A DNA stretch of 64,000 bases. Origin: Cryptomeria japonica (lineage: Eukaryota > Streptophyta > Pinopsida > Cupressales > Cupressaceae). Below are positions 11,476 through 23,898 of the stretch, piece by piece (position 1 is the stretch's first letter; every line of letters starts with the position of its first letter). The DNA lies in assembly GCF_030272615.1 (NCBI RefSeq), contig NC_081414.1:522106185-522170184 (forward strand), in the 5' to 3' direction. The position numbers and the translations under genes were made by a program. The notes under the pieces are model-generated. The model ran no database searches. It was not told the origin of the DNA and saw nothing but the letters and a program-made list of their open reading frames with translations.

Positions 11476-14400
11476 GTTGAGGAGACTACCTCACCCTTAC
11501 CCCTACAAGGTCTCATGGCTCACACAAGGAAATAAAGTTTTTATGGAAGAGAAAACTTGGGTGGAATTCCAGATTGGACCCTATAGAGACAGGTTGATGT
11601 TTGACATTGCAAAGATGGATGCTTGCCATCTCCTATTTGGGAGACCATGATAGTTTGATTTGAAGGCACAACATGGTGGTGCTAGGAATACATATTCCAT
11701 CACCAAAGATGGTAAGGTGATTGAGTTGCTACCTTTAATGGAGGATGAGGAGGAGACCAAATAAAAGGACACAAAGGTGTTGGTATTAGGAGGGAAGCAG
11801 TTCATGAGGAACATGGAAAATGAAGGCATGGTCTGTTATGCCCTTATCCCTATTCCAACAGTAACAAATGTGAAGAAGTCTAAGGATAAGAAAGAGGACA
11901 GATTAAGGTTGATTGACCTTGCAGTGCAACAACTACTAGACAAATACAAGGGTGTCATCTCTGATGGCATGCCAAGGTCACTACCTCCCATGAGGGACAT
12001 AAACCATTGTATAGACCTTATACCTAGATCCACCTTTCCTAATAAAGAATCATACAAGCTCACACTGGATTAGAATGTTGAGATGGAAAAACAGGCTGAA
12101 GAATTGTTGGAATCCGGATTGATTGGAAAAAGTTTGAGCCCATGTGCAGTCCCTGTAGTCTTGGTACCCAAAAAGGAAGGCACTTGGAGGCTTTGCACTG
12201 ATTTAAAAGCTATCAACAAGATTACTATTAGGTATAAGTTTCCCATGCCTAGGATTGAAGATTTGTTAGATTGTTTGGGGGGTGCTAGATATTTTACAAA
12301 AGTTGATTTAAACAGTGGCTATCATCAGATTAGGATTAGGCCGGGAGATGAATGGAAGACTGCATTTAAAACAAATGAGGGGTTGTATGAGTGGAAAGTC
12401 ATGCCCTTTGGCTTATCCAATGCACCTAGCACCTTTATGAGGTTAATGAATGAAGTCTTGAGGGATTTCATAGGGAAATTTGTTATAGTCTACCTAGATG
12501 ACATTCTAGTTTTCAGTCAAACCCAAGGAGAACATCTAAAACATGTAGACCTAGTCCTAAGAAGATTGTATGAAGAATAATTAATGATCAACTTGGAAAA
12601 GTGTTTCTTTATGCAGGTGGAGATCATTTACTTGGGATTTGTAATCTCATATGCTGAATTGAAAATGGATCAAGAAAAGGTGAGTGCCATATTGTCTTGG
12701 CCTACACCTAGGATAATGAATGATGTTAGAAGTTTCCATGGCTTAGCTACCTTCTATAGGAAGTTTATAAGAGGATTTAGCCATATTTGTGCCCCTATGC
12801 TTGATACAATAAAGGGAGGACAAAAGTGCATTTTAGTTGGACAAAAGAAGCAAATAACTCTTTTGGAACATTGAAGAGGAAAGTTGTTGAGCAGCCGATC
12901 CTTGCCCTACCTAATTTCAACAAGATCTTCCAAGTGGAGTGTGATGCTAGTCACATGGCTATTGGAGTAGTGCTTAGTCAAGAGGGAAGACCTATTTCTT
13001 TCTTCAGTGAGAAGTTGAATGAGGCAAAGAGGAGATATTCATCTTATGATGTAGAGATGTATGCTCTAGTCCAATCCTTGAAAAAGTGGAGACCTGCTTT
13101 CTACCAAAAGAATTCACAGTCTTCATAGATAATCAAGCCCTTATCTTTATAAACAGTCAAGAAAAGTTGAATCATCGGCACACGAAGTGGGTAGAGACCC
13201 TACAAGCTTTCACTTTCATTCTTAAGCACAAGAAATGAGTTAAGAATAAGGTGGCAGATGCTTTGAGTAGAAGAGTCCTAAATGCAAATCAGATTCAGTT
13301 GGAGAGTGTAGGCATAGACTCCTTGAAAGCCATGTATGAAGGTGATGAAGATTTTGGAGAGGCCTATAAGGTATGTGCTTCATTTGATGAATGATTTCAT
13401 GTTAAACATTCTGAATTTTTGATTCAAAATGGATTGTTGTTTAAGGGTACACAACTATGCATACCCAAATGCTCTATGAGATTAAATACAATTAAGGAGA
13501 AACATTGTGGAGCAATGGCAGGCCATTTTGGTCTTGACAAGACACTATATTTGGTAAAAAGATACTATTTTTGGCCAAAACTATAGGGTGATGTCAGGAG
13601 ATTTGTGGAAACATGTGTGATCTACCAAAAGGCAAAAGGAAAGTCCCCCAATGCAGGCTTATACCAACCTTTACCCATACCTTCAAGACCATGGGAAAGC
13701 ATAAGTATGGATTTTGCTTTAGGATTACCTAGGACAAGGAAAGGATATGATAGTGTTTTTGTAGTGGTGGATATGTTTAGTAAGATGGCACATTTCTTTC
13801 CATGCAAAATCACTTGTGATGTTTCTTATGTAGCAGACTTGTTCTTTAAGGAGATTGTCTGGATACATGGGTTGCCTTTGACTATAATATCTGATAGGGA
13901 TGTAAAATTTATTGGTCACTTCTGAAGGACCCTTTGGAAGAAGCTTGGGACAAATTTATCCTTCTCCTCAGCCTACCATCCCCAAAAAGATGGCCAAACT
14001 GAAGTTGTAAACATGTCACTAGGGAATCTGCTAAGGTGTTTGACTAGACAACATGGAGAAAGGTGGGATAGTATATTGTCTCAAGCAGAATTCTCCTACA
14101 ATGATATAGTGAATAGGAGTACCGGTAAGTCACCTTTCTAGATTGTATATGGCATCCACCCAAGGGGTGTGATGGAGTTGAGAGAGATACTCATGGAGAA
14201 GCCATTAGTGCATATGGAGAAACCTTTGCTACTGTCATAAAAGAAATCCATGAACAAGTTAAGACCCATCTTCAACAATCTACAAAGAGATATAAAACTC
14301 ATGCTTACAAAAAGAAGAGAGATTTTCAATTTGATGTGTGAGACTTGGTGTGGGTTCACTTGAAGAAGGAAAGACTTCCAAAAGGCAGATACACAAAGTT

Positions 14401-14793
14401 GATGCAAAGAAAGATGGGACCTTGCCAAATCTTGAAGAAATATGGTCCAAATGCCTATGAAATTCAACTACTATTTGATCTTGGTTTGTCACCTATTTTT
14501 AATGTTTGTGACTTACCTATTTATAAATGTAGTTTTGGTGTAGGAGAAGACACAATTTAGGTTATTGCTGATGATGACATTCCCAAACATGAACCACGAA
14601 AGTTGCATAAGGTTCTAGACACTAAGGTTGTAAAGTGAACCAGGAGAAAAGTTTACATGGAGTATTTGGTGGCTTTGAGAGGAAAACCTAGTTCTCAAGT
14701 AGTCTGGATGACAGAGCAGCAGATCAAAGATCATGGTGCAGACCTGCAGACTCTTATCTCAAGTGGACTTGAAATTTCTTCTTTTGGGGAGTA
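11476..14793 (+). pseudogene. G1 pol: RT, RNase H, integrase, chromodomain-like tail
   Basis: Reverse transcriptase spans about 11900-12580: [46 protein letters not shown] and the active site [10 protein letters not shown]. RNase H follows from about 12930 (VECDASHMAIG) after a frameshift near 12830. Integrase shows MAGHFGLDKT, the catalytic MDFALGLP and SDRDVKF aspartates and the DGQTE glutamate (about 13500-14000). A basic region and a short chromodomain-like tail (MEYLVALRGKPSSQVVWM, from 14657) end it. Stops at 11476, 11650, 11762, 12074, 12580, 13925 and more, with at least two frameshifts, make it a pseudogene. A chromodomain-like tail would fit a chromovirus; that lineage call is inference. 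Confidence 0.9.
14781..14793 (+). other. G1 polypurine tract
   Basis: CTTTTGGGGAGTA directly abuts the 3' LTR and is the likely plus-strand primer site. It is less purine-rich than the Copia tracts in this window. Confidence 0.6.
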
Positions 14794-16301
14794 TGGTGCA
14801 GGAGCACCCCATCAAACCCTTCAAGATGATAAGTCAGACTCTGAGAAGGGAGGATAAGGCATTAAATATGTCTTTAGAATTTTTTGTATAGGTTTTCAAT
14901 CATGCATTGTGTGTTTGTAATAATGAACCCCATCTTGTGAGCCAAACTCCTATTTTGGAATTTCTATGAGCCAATTAGGACTTTTGGACAATAGGGGATC
15001 AAATGTGTTTGTTTTAGTGTTTTAAGATGTTTTAGGAGGGGTTAAAATTGACCCAAGGCATTAGGATGCGAAAGATGACATTTTGACAACTTTTGCAAAA
15101 GTCGTCAAAAGTTGTCATGAGCAACTTTTATGCACTTTTTGCATTTTGGTAATTCGAAACTCCTCCAATGGATCTAACCTCTTTATTTTCAGTTGAGAGA
15201 AGTTATGGAGTATTTTATAAACCTTGTGGATCCAATTCCCAAGGACTGATTGTACGGAGAAGAGTTTTGATGCCATCAAACTAATAGAATTATGAGTTTT
15301 CCTGCAATTCTGGAGTTTTGGTCCGTGGTACGGTACTGTCTAGATTGGGATCCATTCCAAATGATGTGAATTAGTTGGAGAGGAGAGTTAACTTTGTTTT
15401 GGCTTTGATTTTAAGTTCTAGTTGTGTGTTTTTCTCCTGATATTCAACTTTTATTGTAGGTGCCCGGAAAACCAAGGTTTACCTTGGTTTTTTCCTCCTT
15501 CGTGGCCATATCTTGCACTTTATCAATCTGAGACCCATGGTATTTGGTGAAAGGAAAGTATGGTTATTTTATTCTAGGATTCCAAGATTTTTTTGCAAGA
15601 GGAGCAAGGGAGAGGAGTGTTTGGAGCGACCCTAGGTAGACATCTCTATGTGGCTACCTAGACCTTGAAGAACAAAATTACCTTGTGTGCAATTGGCGAT
15701 GATTCCAGGTGTGCAACCATAGAATCCCTTATGGTTTATGGTTCCCTACATTCCCATGGTATTTTAATTGGCTAGTTCATTCATTTGAGTATAGTTGCTT
15801 CACAAAAGAGGCCTAATTAGCCTTTAGGACGGTCAACTCCCTACCAGCAAAGACCTTTATTTTCTAGACCCTGAGCCTTCCTTTTGGGGATTTGTGTAAA
15901 TTCAAAAAGGGTGTTTGAATCTATAATTTGTTTTCCAGGGTGTTTAGGAAAGTTTGAACCTAAGGTCTCTTTACTTGCTAAATAGGGCTATAAGCAACTA
16001 GGCCTAACTAGGTGAGTTTCTTAAGGAATGGGCATGAATCCTTACAACTAGTACTTTGTCTAACCTTGGGAAGTCTTGTATGACCCAAAAATGGTATGCA
16101 AATGATTTGTAACCCTTGGAGGTATCATGTAATGTGTTGTAGCAAGACACCCTTGATTGAATAGCCACGAGTCTTGAAGATGGTGAGAAGATTAAACTAA
16201 TGTTGTAGAGCCTTGCCTTGATAGGATCCCATTCTTGTTTTGAGAGGTCAATGTCATACATTTTGAGGTGTTTGGTAGGTCACAAGAAGGGCTCTATGTC
16301 A
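14794..16301 (+). repeat. G1 3' LTR
   Basis: A 1508-bp copy of the 5' LTR with scattered substitutions. The hairpin is preserved exactly at 15466-15495; the palindrome (15085-15106) has one changed base. No gene lies inside. Confidence 0.9.
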
Positions 16302-16539
16302 TCATCCCAAATAATAATCCAAAATCTCAGCACAAGATTTGATCATACTAGAATATATTGAAGGGAATACTACATTTTGCAAAATAGTGATCAACAAAAC
16401 CAAACTACAAAACTGTACCAAAAACCTTCTCCAAACTCACCAGAATAATTCATAGGAATATGTTGACATCAACAACAACAACATATCCTAGCAGTAGCAA
16501 TGAACAATCAAATCCAACAAACTTCCCAATAATCCAACA
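16302..16539 (-). repeat. Copia C1 3' LTR, fragment c
   Basis: It matches the intact LTR at about 22176-22417, starting after the G1 insertion and ending ..AATCCAACA next to the polypurine tract. On the - strand the LTR therefore begins TGTTGGATTATTGGG. Confidence 0.88.
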
Positions 16540-16885
16540 ATCTCCCCCTTTGGCATTGATGGCAACATGTGAATGTGAAAAATAGTCAATGCAAAGAAAG
16601 AAGATATCTCCAAAAAACTCCCCTAAGATCAAGATAGATAAAGAAATTTTTTACATGATCTCTCCCCCTTGACAACAATACCAAAGATCACCAGAAACTG
16701 AAAAATAATCTCTAAAAATAGAATCATGAATCTCTCTCCCCAAAAGATAGAAACATGAATCCCTCTATCCCAGGGGTACACAACCAAATCAATAGAATAC
16801 TCTAGCAGAGGAGCAACACTAACTCATCAATTCAGATAAAAGAGTAAGGCTCTAAATTCTACCATATCAATGCAACTCAATGCAT
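16540..16885 (-). other. C1 polypurine tract cluster
   Basis: On the - strand the terminal tract AAAGGGGGAGA abuts the LTR, and further GGGGAG-type tracts occur near 16620, 16670 and 16740. The arrangement matches that of C0, C2 and E. No ORF is present. Confidence 0.7.
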
Positions 16886-19800
16886 CTAGTTCTCATCAAG
16901 AGGGGTGGATACCCCTAACATATCCCTCAGATAAACAAATGTATCTGCAAGCAAGGGCTTGGTGAAAATATCAACAATTTGTTCCTTTGTAGATACATAT
17001 TCCAGCTTCACCTTCTGATCACTGACTTGCTCTCTCAAGTAATTATATTTGATTGATATATGCTTAGTCTTTGAATGTTGCACCAAATTCTTAGACATGT
17101 TTATAGCACTGAAATTATCACAATATATAACAGTAGGCTCATCATAAATAACTCTGATATCTTTCAACATTTGCTTCATCCAAACTATTTGAGTGCAATT
17201 ACTAGCAGCAACAATGTACTCACCTTCAACAGTAGATAAAGATATTGAATCCTATTTCTTGCTGGCCCATGAAACCAACTTCTTACCTAATAAGAATGCT
17301 CCACTGATAGTACTCTTTCGGTCATCAACATCACTTGCCCAATCTGCATCAGTGTAAGCACACAACATGAAATCATCATTCTTTGAAATCATCATTTTTG
17401 GAAACCATAATCTTCAGTTCCTTTTAGATATCTGAATATTGTTTTAACAATAATGCCATGAGTTTCCTTTGGATCATCTTGATATCTAGCTACCATACAC
17501 ACAACATGCATAATGCCAGTTCTAGTCTGAGTGAGTTATAATAGTCCACCAACCATAGATTTGTATAAACTCTGATTAGCTTTAGGAGATTCATCATTTT
17601 TAGACAATTTACAACTAGTCACCATAGGAGTTCCAACCGGTTTGGAATCATCTAATCCAAACTTCTTTAGCAGTTCCTTCACATACTTAGTTTGAGATAT
17701 AAAGATACATTTTCTTGTCTGTAAAATCTGCAAAGCTAAGAAACATTTCATCTCACCAATCATAGACATCTCAAATTCTTTTTGCATATCACCAAAAAAT
17801 TTCATACTCATATCATCATCACCACCAAAAATAATGTCATCAACAAAGACGTCAACAATCAAAATATCATTTTCAATCTTAAAGTACAAATTACTATCAA
17901 CAACACCTTTGACAAATCCCAATTTTAGCAAGTATTTATCTAATCTAGCATACCAGGCTCTAGGAGCTTGTTTCAATCCATAAAGTGCTTTCTTCAACTT
18001 ACATACCATGTCTCCATCATCTGATAGTGAAAACCCATCAGGCTGTTCAATGCAAACTTCTTCTAGATCACCATTCAAAAATGCAGATTTGACATCGATA
18101 TGATATACCATGAAATCTTTATAAGCAACATAAGCTAGCAACAATCTAATAGCTTCAATTTTGGCAATCAGAGTAAAAGTTTCTTCATAATCAATCCCTT
18201 CTTGCTGTGAATATCCTTTGCAGACCAGTCTGGCTTTATTTCTGACTACTTCATCAACTTCATTCAATTTGTTCATAAAAACCCATTTAGTACCAATAAA
18301 TTTTTTATCCTTAGGTCTAGGTACAAGTTCCCAAGTATTGTTCTTTTCAATTTGATCTAACTCTTCTTCCATGACTCTAATCCAATTGTCATCTTTACAG
18401 GCTTCAACAACATCCTTAGGTTCAACCTTAGAAATCATACATATTTCTTCTGCAACTAACTTCCTTCTAGTCATTGCTCCTTTATTCTTATCACCAATAA
18501 TATGATTCTCAGAATGATTCAATCTTATATACCTCAGAGTCTTCAAATTGCTTTGATTCTCAGACCCAGGATCCTGAACATCTTCACCGACAACAACAAC
18601 AGTCTCTGTTTGTACCTGATCATTCTGCTTAGGCTCTTCAGGCTGAATAAGAGCTAAAACAACATATTGATCTTCATCATAAGCTCTGATCTCCTTCCCA
18701 AGGTTTTCATCCACCTTCACACTTGCATTCTCAACTATCTTTCTTAGTCTCTTGTTATAGCACCGGTAGGCTTTGCTATTTATAGAATATCCCAAAAAGA
18801 TACCTTCATCACTTCTAGCATCAAACTTTCCAATATCCTCATCTCTCTTGATATAAAATTTGATACCAAAGACTTTGAAATATTTCACAGTAGGAACATG
18901 ACCAAACCAAAGCTCATAAGAAGTCTTACCAGTATCACCTTTGATATGAAATTTATTGAATGCATAGACTGTAGTGCTAATAGATTCTCTCTAGTAAACC
19001 TTCAGAATATTTCCTTCAATCAACATGGTTCTTGCAGCATCTAAAATAGTATGGTTCTTCCTTTTAACAATCCCATTCTGCTGTGGGGTCCTGGGAGTAG
19101 ATAGTTGTCTTCTTATTCCATGCAACTCATAGAAATAATTGAACTAATCGGAATAAAATTCTCCATCTCTATCAGATCTCAGATACTTCAACTTCAATCC
19201 AGACTTAGTTTCAACTTTAGCTTTGAATATCTTGAATTTCTCAAATGCTTCTGATTTCTCCTTCAAAAAGACAACCCACATCATTCTGGAATAATCATTA
19301 ATTAGCAACATAAAGTATCTATCACCTTGCACACTTCTAACATTTGTAGGTCCACATAGGTTAGTATGCACAAGATCAAATAATCCATCTAATGTGTACT
19401 GTTTACTCTTGAAAGAAATCCTTATTTTCTTACCCAACTGACATTCCTTACATACCGGATTAACAAGTTTAAAAATCTTAGGAAAATCCCTTACAACTTG
19501 TATAGAGCTGATCTTGATCAATGAATCAAAGTTTACATGACACATTCTTCTATGCCACAACTAAATCTCATCTATCTTAGCAATGAAACAACTTTTCTCA
19601 CTAGCATTCAAATGAAAAATGTTACCTTCAGTCTTAGTTCCAGATGCAATCTCTATACTAAAGGCATTCAAGATTTTGCATTTACCATCTTTGAATTGTA
19701 GATCTTAACCCTTATCAACCATCTGTCCAACACACAAAGATTATGCTTCAAACCTTCAACATACAAGACATCATCGATGTTATGCTTACCATCAAAAGAA

Positions 19801-21080
19801 ATAGAACCTCTCCAACAGATTACACGGGCTTCGTCATCTCCAAATCTAACTATTCCACCATCATACCTTTCCATGCTTATAAATTATCTTTTGTCACCGG
19901 TCATATGATGTGAACAACCACTGTCAATCACCCATTCACCTTTTTCTTCTACCTTAGTAGCCAAAGATTTCTCCTCAACAAAAGAACTAGTGAAATTAAT
20001 AGGCACAGGTCTATCTTCTTTAATGGCAATAAACACAACTTCATCTCCTTCTGATTATTCATCAGTAATACCTTCATCTGCAACATAATAATAGTTCTAG
20101 TTCCTAAAATTTTGGTTAGACTTATGAGGCTTATCATATTTTTCATGTTTCTCATATCTATCATTTCTATCAAACTTATCAAACTTATCATGTCTGTCAT
20201 ACTTAGCCATTCTCTCCGGACATCTAGAAGCAAACTATCCTATCTTATTACAAGAAAAAGATTTTAAGGGTAAATTTACATCATGCTTACTGACACCCTT
20301 AGGCAATCTTTGGGCAATCAATGCTTCAAGCTCATTGAGATCCCTTTCTTGCTCTACTATTTATCTCCTTTCTCTTTCATATCTGGATATCCTGCACTCA
20401 TCGAGATCATAATTCTACTTACTAGACACATATGCCGATGCTTTAAATGCTATCTCAAACTTTCCATGTGATTCTCCAAATTCTCTCAACTCAAATACAA
20501 CAAGTTTTCCAACCAATACATCTCTTGTCACTGTAGTTACACTCCAAATCTCATCAATAGCAACAACCTTATGTTTATAAGTAGGAGGCAAAGATCTTAT
20601 CACCTTAGCACCAATATCATCTTCTTCAATCTTTTCACCGACTGATCTGATACCAAGGACAAGCTCATTCACCTTAGCCGTGTATGAATTTATGTTCTTA
20701 TCATCTCCCATCTTTAATGTCTCATACTTACCTTTTAAACTCTACAACTTAGTAACTTTCACTTGACTATCACCTTCATACATGATCTCAAGCTTCACCC
20801 ATATCTTATGTGCATTTTGAAGTTCCATAGCATTTGTCATTTTAGAATCACTCAGGGCACCAAGTAATTATTTCTTCACTCTGATGTTATATTCATCTTC
20901 CTTAACCTCATCAGGAGTAGATGGTCCATTCTGAGGAATAACATAGGCATTTTTAGTAATCCTCCAATAATCTTCCCTAAGACATTTCAAATGTACCTCC
21001 ATCTGTTTCTTCCATACAATGTAGTTGCTTTGATCAAACCTTAGACTCTCCTTCTTGAAAAGAATACCTTAAGATGTCAT
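16886..21080 (-). pseudogene. Copia C1 gag-pol
   Basis: Read on the - strand from ATG at 21080. Gag (to about 20230) has the WKKQMEVHLK and YTAKVNELV motifs, with a decayed knuckle (SCNKIG..FASRC). Protease motif VIDSGCSHHMTGD lies near 19900. Integrase has the zinc region WHRRMCHVN...CKECQLGKK (19560-19430), DYSRMMW and RSDRDGEF. Reverse transcriptase (18360-17540) has [26 protein letters not shown] and the active site [10 protein letters not shown]. RNase H ends with DIFTKPLLADTF and stops at 16886. Integrase before RT makes it Ty1/copia. At least four frame changes and many stops break it; the longest intact piece is 450 codons (18888-17536). Confidence 0.93.
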
Positions 21081-21121
21081 CTCAGATCTCCTCAAGCGGT
21101 TAAGCTTCTACTAGAGGATCT

Positions 21122-21134
21122 AGCTTTGATACCA
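21122..21134 (-). other. C1 primer-binding site (Met-tRNA)
   Basis: On the - strand TGGTATCAAAGCT, two bases after the LTR. It has one mismatch to the usual TGGTATCAGAGC. Confidence 0.85.
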
Positions 21135-21136
21135 AT

Positions 21137-22417
21137 TGTTAGCAGCAATCAAGAAGGTAGACTGAGAGGAGGGGGGTGAATTAGTCTTCACCGGTTCTCA
21201 TAAAAAATTAAACTTACAAAATATAAATTGATAAACCATAGCAATAACAAATAAGAAAATTAGCATCACAACACACAACACAAAGATTTTGACATGGAAA
21301 ACCTGGTTAAGGGAAAAACCATGGTGGGAACCTACCCATGATAAGATGATACTCTGCAGTAGTATGTGAAAATATTACAATGGGGAATACACATGCATTC
21401 AGCGACACTGCCTAGAGCTCACTGCTCAAAAGATATATGCCCAGAAGGCTACAAACCTCAGGGAAGTCTCATTGACTTACAATATGATTCAGACTAAAAT
21501 CTGGAAGGAATGAACTGCAATAATAACATCTACAAATGCCTGATAATAGTTTCGGATAAGCACAGTTGTCTGCCCTACAACACCAAACTCACCACAAAAC
21601 TTCACTGAATGATATATCCTTTTTTTGCACATTTACCATTCTCTGATAAAGAAGACACAATACCGACACCAAAATTACATAAGCATCTCATCTATATATA
21701 CAAATCATCAACCTTGATAACAAGGTCGACTAAACCCTCAACCCTCAACTCATATTTACAAAAATTACACTACACAATACAAAGATCGACCACCAAACCA
21801 ATATTATGATTTAATTTTCATAGAATGGACCTAATTCAAATTCCCAAACAATTACATCCATTGGAAATCCTGCCAAGATAAACCGCAATATGCTACACCA
21901 CCAGAAATACTACATAACACATAAATTAACACTGGTTCATAGAAATCACCAAAAACTCATAGAACTATCAATGTGGATCTCCAAAAAAAATAGGACACAA
22001 CTAGAAAACACCATTAAGAACATTAGAATCATCCGGAATAGTTGCACCAACACCACTTTTCAAATCTTCATTGATCAATGTCTCAAGGCTCAAGAACACA
22101 ACCATTCAGCAACTGTCACGATGAAAGATAACTTGCTGAGAACCAAATCATGAACCATATTAAATGAAGATACACAAGATCATCCCAAACAATAATCCAA
22201 AATCTCAACACAATATCTGATCATACCAAAATATACCGTAGGGAATACCAGATTCTACAAAACAGCGATCAACAAAACCAAACTACAAAACCGGACCAAA
22301 AACCTTCTCCAAACTCGCCGAAATAATTCACAGGAATATGTTGACATCAATGACAACAACATATCTTAGTAGTAGCAATGAACAATCAAATCCAATAAAC
22401 TTCCCAATAATCCAATA
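21137..22417 (-). repeat. Copia C1 5' LTR
   Basis: An intact LTR of 1281 bp. On the - strand it begins TATTGGATTATTGGG (TG changed to TA) and ends ..GATTGCTGCTAACA before the primer site. It is the reference copy for the broken 3' LTR fragments at 2474-3220, 8546-8579 and 16302-16539. To its right lies C4 Copia RNase H sequence, so C1 is inserted in C4. Confidence 0.88.
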
Positions 22418-22526
22418 GGCAAAACATATTGGCACATAGTCAAATGGATTTTGTGTTATTTGAAGGGAACTTTAGATTATTTTTGTTCTTTGTTGATTTT
22501 GATATGGCCAAATGTTTGGATGAACA
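22418..22526 (+). pseudogene. Copia C4 pol fragment, left part
   Basis: It encodes KWILCYLKGTLDY, the conserved stretch before Copia RNase H, then runs into the GAACA target site of E (22522-22526). The sequence continues at 39354 with QRSTIGYIFTF, so it is the left half of a Copia pol split by E. Confidence 0.8.
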
Positions 22527-23676
22527 TGATAGAATTATAAAGCATTGAAAGGGGGGGGATGAATAAGTGATAGCAAAAACAAGAACACTTTAAACCTAGA
22601 CCAGTAAAAATAATTAACTAGTTTACTTAAGACTTTGCATGCAATCCAGAGTGTTATAAAAGAATTCACAATGAGTAAAACATTCACCATAACACAAATG
22701 TTTATACGTGAAAAAACGAACTGGGAAAAACCATGGTGAGATGGGACTCACAAGTTAACTATCTGTAGAAATAGGTAACTGATCGATTAAGGTCTACAAA
22801 GTGCTATGTTAGGAGCGAATCCTATTAAAGATCCCAAAGCCCTATTAGGAGCTATACCCGATTAAAGGTAATACCTTGTTAGGAGTAACCTCGGTAGAGG
22901 ATTTCAAATTCAAACTAATGGATCACCTTGTTATAGGATTTGCACAATGAATCTTGTTAGAGCTTATCTGGTTAAGGGATTTAACTACTGTAGTGAATAG
23001 AAAACAATAGGTGGTATGATCTAGAAATAACACATCTTGCTTGTATAGATCCTCTTCTGCTCACTCAATACTGCATCATCGACATACTCTGCAACTCCCT
23101 CAATAAATCGCATCAACTCTAACTCATAACATCACTTGTATCTTGCATATCAAAATAGCTCATCACAATGTCTTTTTATAGACATTAGATTTCACGTCGG
23201 CTCAAGAACCTCATCACAATTTCCTAGGTTTAGTGTATCTAGACAATCTTCCATAACACATCACAAATCATCGTAAAAAATGTCGGTTAGAGATAGCTCA
23301 TCACAACTGGTGATAACTCATCACACAATTAGTGAAAACTGGTTGGAACACTGATACCAGTTCAATGTTAACCACTTCCAACTCAAATACCGATTGTCCT
23401 CCATTTACCTCCTTATCACTCTTTGTTGTATCTCAAAACTGGTGTTAGTGGAATTGACCAAAACAATTGTCATTACTTCATATATCGGTTGTCTACATAT
23501 ACCAGTTGGACTTCTCTATACATATGATACCAGTTTGCAATATAAAGAGTTAGGAGTAGTACCGGTTTGACTTAACTAAGATGAATATGACAATATGAAC
23601 ATATTTGTGTGTGTATATGTGCCATCAATGACAACACATAAAGTCATCCAATACATAAATCATCATCAAACCAACA
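22527..23676 (-). repeat. E 3' LTR
   Basis: 1150 bp, aligned along its length with 38189-39348. On the - strand it begins TGTTGGTTTGATG and ends ..CTTTATAATTCTATCA. Confidence 0.92.
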
Positions 23677-23898
23677 ATCTCCCCCTTTGGCATTGATGGC
23701 AACACTTAGAAAATATTTACAATTAAGTGTGCTTACAAAAATGTACAGACTCTCCCTTAATAGTACATACAAAATTTTCACATTACATACATATTTCTAC
23801 TCCCCATTTGACAACAATGCCAAATTTCAAAGTAAAATACATATATATTACATCAAAATTTGCATTAAAAATTGCATATACATAAATATAAGAGTTTT
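23677..23898 (-). other. E polypurine tract cluster
   Basis: On the - strand CCAAAGGGGGAG directly abuts the LTR, with a second GGGGAG near 23805 inside the phrase GGCATTGTTGTCAAATGGGG. This is the same repeated-tract layout as in the Copia elements, which links E to them. Confidence 0.7.

Larger units (their letters stand above)
8580..16301 (+). mobile_element. Gypsy-type LTR retrotransposon G1
   Basis: Complete in outline: 5' LTR 8580-10085, Met-tRNA primer site, gag, pol with protease-RT-RNase H-integrase and a chromodomain-like tail, purine tract, 3' LTR 14794-16301. The order RT before integrase makes it Ty3/gypsy. It is inserted in C1's 3' LTR. The flanks TTGTT (8575-8579) and TCATC (16302-16306) sit exactly where a 5-bp duplication should, but differ at three positions, so the duplication is either eroded or the limits are off by a base or two. 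All frames are broken. Confidence 0.88.

Noticed and set aside
2474-16539. Interspersed similar segments as a possible CRISPR-like or satellite array
   Set aside because: They are pieces of one Copia LTR separated by full-size elements, not short regular repeats.
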